From the NCBI GenBank assembly GCA_002432865.1, contig DJGX01000001.1, positions 62,001 through 126,000 on the forward strand: a DNA stretch of 64,000 nucleotides, read 5' to 3'. Below are positions 60,624 through 64,000 of the stretch, in pieces (the first letter of the stretch is position 1; each line of letters begins with the position of its first letter). The notes under the pieces were generated by a model. That model searched no databases, was not told the DNA's origin, and saw only the letters and a program-made list of their open reading frames with translations. The translations under genes and the position numbers were made by a program. The stretch comes from Cloacimonetes bacterium UBA5835. GTDB taxonomy: Bacteria; Cloacimonadota; Cloacimonadia; Cloacimonadales; Cloacimonadaceae.

Positions 60624-61868
60624 TTACCATTTTCCTAAAACTGGTTCAGAAAGCAGATAATTTATCTCTTCCTGTTTTGCCATTATTGAATATAGATTGT
60701 TATTATAGGAGATATCGGTTTCAATATAATTGGTTCGTGTTTTATCTAGTTCCAAAAGTTCAATTAGACCTAAACGATAGCGTTCTTCTGCCTGGGTAAT
60801 TTGATCTCTGGATTGAGCCAGTTGTTCACTGTAAAGTTCATTCATTCTTTTCAAATATTGCAATTCTCGTAAAGCACTATCATAGTTTCTTTGTAACTGA
60901 TCCTTTTTTTCATCAATGCTTACTTGGGAAAGCTGACGACTGATTTTTGTTCTAGTTCTGCTTTCAGAATTTTCAAATAAATTCAGGAGAGGATAGCTTA
61001 GCGAAAGAGATATTCCATGATTAGTGTTGTAACGGTCAAAATCAAAATCAGCACCACTTACTGTACGGTCAAAATTATAAGCCAAATTAAGCCGGGGAAA
61101 GTCATCCAGTTTGTTTTGCTTTAATTGCAAGTTCAGTCGTTTCAATTCTTGATTTAAAATTTGAATATCGGCATTATTTTCTGTATTGAAAGCAGGAAGC
61201 TCTTTTTGGATATCCAGATCCAGCTCTGTTAAATTATAACCTTCATCTTGCATTTGTACAAGGGCAAAAAGTTCCTTTCGTGCATTAGCGATTGTATTAT
61301 CCAATTGCATTAAAGCTATATTGGAATTTAATACCTCTATCTCATTCTGCTTAACTTCAAAAGGAGTGATTTTTCCCAATTGCAATAGTATTTTGCTTTG
61401 TTCCCACACCCGGGTTTGAATAAGAAGATTTTCTTCCAGAGAACTGCGTTGTTTTTGTGAACTTAGCACTTTTATATATGCGCTGAATACATTATATGCA
61501 TAAGTTCTGCGAGTTTGTTCCAGCTGCATATTTGCTGTTTTCGTATCCAAAGAAGCATATAGATAATTAAAATAAGCTGCATCGTTTAAACTGATAGTTT
61601 TACTTATGGATAAACCAGCAGAACTGCTTACATCATCAGTTCCAGCGGCAGGATCAAAATCTTTATTTACTCCTCCAGTAACAGAAGCATCCGGTAATAA
61701 ATTCCATTTTGATGTATTCAGCATTGATCTTGAGCTTTGATAACTTAGAGAGCTCTTTTGAACACTGAAACTATTTTCCAGTCCAAAACTTATCAGCTCT
61801 TCCAAAGTGTAACTTTGGGCAGCTAACAATAGGGGCAGCAACATTAGTATAACTGTGATAACTTTCAT
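60624..61868 (-). CDS. TolC-family outer-membrane protein of the MacAB-type exporter
   Basis: This 414-residue protein has a signal peptide (about 1-17) and two OEP domains with long helices ('LEELISFGLENSFSVQKSSL', then 'RYRLGLIELLELDKTRTNYIE'). It is the first gene of the minus-strand exporter operon. It differs clearly from the TolC-like protein of the RND operon, so each pump has its own duct. An extended -10 promoter lies upstream. Confidence 0.9.
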   Translation of the reverse strand: MKVITVILMLLPLLLAAQSYTLEELISFGLENSFSVQKSSLSYQSSRSMLNTSKWNLLPDASVTGGVNKDFDPAAGTDDVSSSAGLSISKTISLNDAAYFNYLYASLDTKTANMQLEQTRRTYAYNVFSAYIKVLSSQKQRSSLEENLLIQTRVWEQSKILLQLGKITPFEVKQNEIEVLNSNIALMQLDNTIANARKELFALVQMQDEGYNLTELDLDIQKELPAFNTENNADIQILNQELKRLNLQLKQNKLDDFPRLNLAYNFDRTVSGADFDFDRYNTNHGISLSLSYPLLNLFENSESRTRTKISRQLSQVSIDEKKDQLQRNYDSALRELQYLKRMNELYSEQLAQSRDQITQAEERYRLGLIELLELDKTRTNYIETDISYNNNLYSIMAKQEEINYLLSEPVLGKW

Positions 61869-61932
61869 TTTTTTCTTTTTTCCTTGATTCCTTACAATTT
61901 CCTTATCTGTATTTTGTATCTCGTTTCTTTTA

Positions 61933-61963
61933 ATTATACCATCTTATGCAGTATATCCTGCAA
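61933..61963 (-). promoter_or_regulatory. Extended -10 promoter for the MacAB-TolC operon
   Basis: On the minus strand, TGGTATAAT has a perfect TATAAT (61938-61933) with an upstream TG. A weak -35 TTGCAG (61963-61958) lies 19 nt away. The first gene starts about 65 bp downstream. Confidence 0.5.
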
Positions 61964-62074
61964 CTTTTTTTATATCTACAGACAAAGATTTCTTTTTTAC
62001 CTTCCAATATTTCTCTCTATACTCGTCAATAGTTTTCTTCCAGACTGTAAAAACGAAGAGGATAACTTTTTCCT

Positions 62075-62521
62075 TTATATCAATGCTTCCATTCTTTCAT
62101 AGCCATTCACTTGGGGAAGAACACCTGCTTCAACGGCTTTTTTTACACTTATACAGGGTAAATTCTCTTGATATATTTGTTCTCTGGTTATCGTTTTCAG
62201 GTCTATTTCCGGATAGAGTTTAGCCATATTTGCCATTAGCAGGTGATACAAATTTACCCAAGAGCGCAGCTGTTTATATCTATTTGCTTTTAATCCATTG
62301 TGACGCAATAGATAAAGCCGCAGATCATTCTTGTATACCTCTGAAGGCTGTAGGGCAAATATGTTGCGAGATATATTAGCAATTCGAGCATTTTCTTCGG
62401 TTAAGCGAGGATATACTCTCTTCCTTGCGTAAATTTTCCCGGATATTCTGTCATAACAGAACACCAAATCATCAGCTTTACCGGTGTATCCTGACAGGCC
62501 ATATTTGAAATTTACTTTCAT
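62075..62521 (-). CDS. Basic protein of unknown function in a repeat-rich island
   Basis: This 148-residue protein is rich in Lys, Arg, Tyr and Leu and has no signal or membrane segment. It begins 'MKVNFKYGLSGYTGKADDLV', continues 'YDRISGKIYARKRVYPRL', and has a helical middle ('LRSWVNLYHLLMANMAKLYPE'). AGGAG lies 8 nt before the ATG. I recall similar small proteins only loosely from Cloacimonadota and cannot name a family. Its leader holds the ~30-bp module that recurs alone at 12851, and iteron-like repeats lie further upstream. A link to a mobile element is possible but unproven. Confidence 0.7.
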   Translation of the reverse strand: MKVNFKYGLSGYTGKADDLVFCYDRISGKIYARKRVYPRLTEENARIANISRNIFALQPSEVYKNDLRLYLLRHNGLKANRYKQLRSWVNLYHLLMANMAKLYPEIDLKTITREQIYQENLPCISVKKAVEAGVLPQVNGYERMEALI

Positions 62522-62540
62522 TTTGTTTTCTCCTATTTCG

Positions 62541-62589
62541 TCCTTCTATATATATAGGGGGTGACAAAAGTGGGGAAGTGGTGACAAAA
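62541..62589 (-). repeat. Shared ~30-bp module plus GGTGACAAAA direct repeat
   Basis: The reverse complement of 62541-62568 matches 12851-12880 almost base for base (19 of 20, then GAAGGA). GGTGACAAAA occurs at 62560-62569 and 62580-62589, exactly 20 bp apart, the second copy lying just outside the shared part. The module is in the leader of the minus-strand unknown gene. Confidence 0.6.
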
Positions 62590-62658
62590 ATCGTGTTTTT
62601 TTGCCATCAAATAAAAAGTTCTTTCGAACAGACATACCGGACTTACACAGCCGATATG

Positions 62659-62703
62659 ATTCCCATATCCTTCCCATATCGGATAAGGGAATCATATGGG
62701 AGT
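62659..62703. repeat. 11-bp repeats in a 2+2 inverted arrangement
   Basis: ATTCCCATATC (62659-62669) and CTTCCCATATC (62670-62680) are direct units. After one base, two inverted units follow (62682-62692, reading ATTCCCTTATC on the other strand, and 62693-62703, reading ACTCCCATATG). Together they form a hairpin-capable dyad of about 18-bp arms (62653-62670 with 62681-62698, 16 of 18 paired). Confidence 0.75.
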
Positions 62704-62950
62704 GTTTTTGCTGGTATATTGGCTATGATTAAGTTTCCATACTAAATACTCTTAGGAGAATTGATTAACTAACCCTGGGAGAAGACAGTTCATAAAGCCC
62801 CATAACCCCAAGAAAAGAGAAACTCATTGACAGTTAAGCCATACTTTTAAAAAAGGATAACACTCGCTTAGAATGAAAAACCGTTTTTTTTTACTTAAAG
62901 AGTCTTTAGCGATAAAACCAAATACTAATATAACATAAAAGGAGACCAAA

Positions 62951-63952
62951 ATGGCTTTCAACCTTAAAAACCGTAACTTTCTTACCCTTATGGATTTTAC
63001 TCCTAAGGAAATTCAATTTCTGCTTGATCTGTCAATGGAGCTTAAAAAAGCCAAATATGCAGGAACTGAACAGCAAAAATTGAAAGGAAAAAACATTGCT
63101 CTTATCTTTGAAAAAGATAGCACACGCACTCGTTGTGCCTTTGAAGTTGCCGCTTTAGATCAAGGTGCTCATACAACATATTTAGGCCCAACTGGTTCAC
63201 AATTGGGCAAAAAAGAATCAGTTGCCGATACTGCAAGGGTTTTAGGCAGAATGTATGACGGAATTGAATACCGTGGCTTCGGACAAGAAATTGTGGAAGA
63301 ATTAGCCCAATATGCCGGTGTTCCAATTTGGAATGGTTTAACCGATCAGGATCATCCTACCCAGGTTTTGGCTGATTTTTTAACAGCTATGGAACATTTA
63401 AACAAGCCCTTGAATGAAATGGTTTTCGTTTACTGCGGAGATGGACGCAATAATATGGCAAATGCTTTGATGATTGGTGCTTGCAAAACTGGTATGGATT
63501 TTCGCATTGTTGCTCCTAAATCTCTATTCCCAGATCAAAATCTGGTTAATAAATGCCTGGAAGTTGCCAAAGAAACCGGTGCCAAAATCGCTTTTACTGA
63601 TAATATTGACGAAGGTGTGAAAAACGCTGATATCATTTATACTGATGTGTGGGTCTCTATGGGTGAACCGGATAGCGTTTGGGAACAAAGAATTACTCTT
63701 CTTAAGCCCTATCAGGTAAACAGCGAAATGATGCTTAAAACTGGTAAAAGTACAACTATATTTATGCATTGTTTACCTTCCTTCCACGATCTGAAAACCA
63801 AAATTGGCAAAGATATTTACGACAAATTCGGCTTAACCTGTATGGAAGTTACAGATGAGGTCTTTGAGGGACCCCAATCTGTGGTCTTTGATGAAGCTGA
63901 AAACAGAATGCATACAATTAAAGCAGTTATGGTAGCCACTTTAGGATCGTAA
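62951..63952 (+). CDS. argF: Ornithine carbamoyltransferase
   Basis: This 333-residue enzyme joins carbamoyl phosphate and ornithine to make citrulline, or runs in reverse in the arginine deiminase route. It has the carbamoyl-phosphate loop 'STRTR', 'DQDHPTQVLAD', the ornithine/SMG-loop region, and 'FMHCLPSFHD' with the catalytic Cys. The length and the 'GPTGSQLGKKESVADTARVLGRM' block (read in parts) resemble the ArgF/ArcB group. Catabolic use is possible in an amino-acid fermenter, but no arcA or arcC gene is in the window. AAGGAG precedes the ATG. Confidence 0.95.
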   Translation: MAFNLKNRNFLTLMDFTPKEIQFLLDLSMELKKAKYAGTEQQKLKGKNIALIFEKDSTRTRCAFEVAALDQGAHTTYLGPTGSQLGKKESVADTARVLGRMYDGIEYRGFGQEIVEELAQYAGVPIWNGLTDQDHPTQVLADFLTAMEHLNKPLNEMVFVYCGDGRNNMANALMIGACKTGMDFRIVAPKSLFPDQNLVNKCLEVAKETGAKIAFTDNIDEGVKNADIIYTDVWVSMGEPDSVWEQRITLLKPYQVNSEMMLKTGKSTTIFMHCLPSFHDLKTKIGKDIYDKFGLTCMEVTDEVFEGPQSVVFDEAENRMHTIKAVMVATLGS

Positions 63953-64000
63953 AATAAATCTAAATATAAATATGGGAGCGGGATAACATAATACCTGCTC

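Larger units (their letters stand above)
62522..62950. other. Repeat-rich divergent intergenic region
   Basis: 429 bp with no gene. It contains the ~30-bp module (62541-62568), a direct pair of GGTGACAAAA 20 bp apart (62560 and 62580), the 11-bp iteron-like repeats (62659-62703) and a TTGACA (62827-62832) ahead of the ornithine carbamoyltransferase gene. Confidence 0.6.

Overview
The window looks like a chromosomal segment of an AT-rich, Gram-negative, fermentative bacterium of the FCB superphylum, most likely a member of Candidatus Cloacimonadota (Cloacimonas-like). This is inference. It rests on secreted proteins that end in a YPNP-type Por/FlgD-like C-terminal domain (1-346, 19599-21584, 41860-43518), on lipoproteins and outer-membrane proteins, and on amino-acid metabolism genes (SDR-type threonine dehydrogenase, ornithine carbamoyltransferase). 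There is no rRNA, CRISPR array, intact insertion sequence or prophage. One tRNA gene is present.

Layout. 1-346: tail of a secreted protein, then about 1 kb of repeat-bearing non-coding DNA. 1377-12479 (all minus strand): a patatin, a methyltransferase, and a tightly packed run rho, TPR/SPOR protein, mutS, SurA-like lipoprotein, tadA, tRNA-Ser(CGA), ending in a four-gene ECF-type transporter whose ATPase is split into two complementary small proteins. 13039-17631: a NatA-like ATPase, an ABC-2 permease fused to a CPBP protease, and glmS, all overlapping. 18227-21584 (minus): a small anchored protein, a secreted OB-fold protein and a large secreted glycosidase-like protein. 21870-31912: uvrA overlapping a cytoplasmic GH13 amylase; asnB overlapping a LEA14-type lipoprotein; a beta-barrel with calcium-type DxDxDG loops. 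31916-37257 (minus): a surface-glycan O-acetylation cluster (two SGNH hydrolases and an MBOAT) with manA. 37596-41741: a two-component cassette (solute-binding histidine kinase, single-domain receiver, hybrid kinase with a pseudo-receiver). 41860-43518: a secreted beta-propeller protein. 43901-50802: a TetR-controlled RND efflux operon that also carries a DUF3332 lipoprotein and an Nfu-type Fe-S protein and ends in a strong hairpin. 51211-55825: threonine dehydrogenase, a Gfo/Idh/MocA oxidoreductase, asnS and an aminotransferase. 55888-57106: a small exported protein and a prepilin peptidase with an apparent CTG start. 57328-61868 (minus): a TolC/MacA/MacB-type exporter. 62075-62521 (minus): an unknown protein inside repeat-rich DNA. 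62951-63952: ornithine carbamoyltransferase.

The most unusual items are: (i) the ECF-like operon in which one protein carries Walker A, Q-loop, Walker B and the switch His but no signature, while its neighbour carries only the helical domain with LSGGQ and a degenerate Walker B; (ii) an RND pump that lacks the TM4 Asp pair and the TM10 Lys of the AcrB proton relay; (iii) 11-bp iteron-like repeats (consensus NTTCCCWTATC) in two non-coding islands; and (iv) a ~30-bp module shared by two islands, one copy of which is the leader of the unknown gene at 62075-62521.
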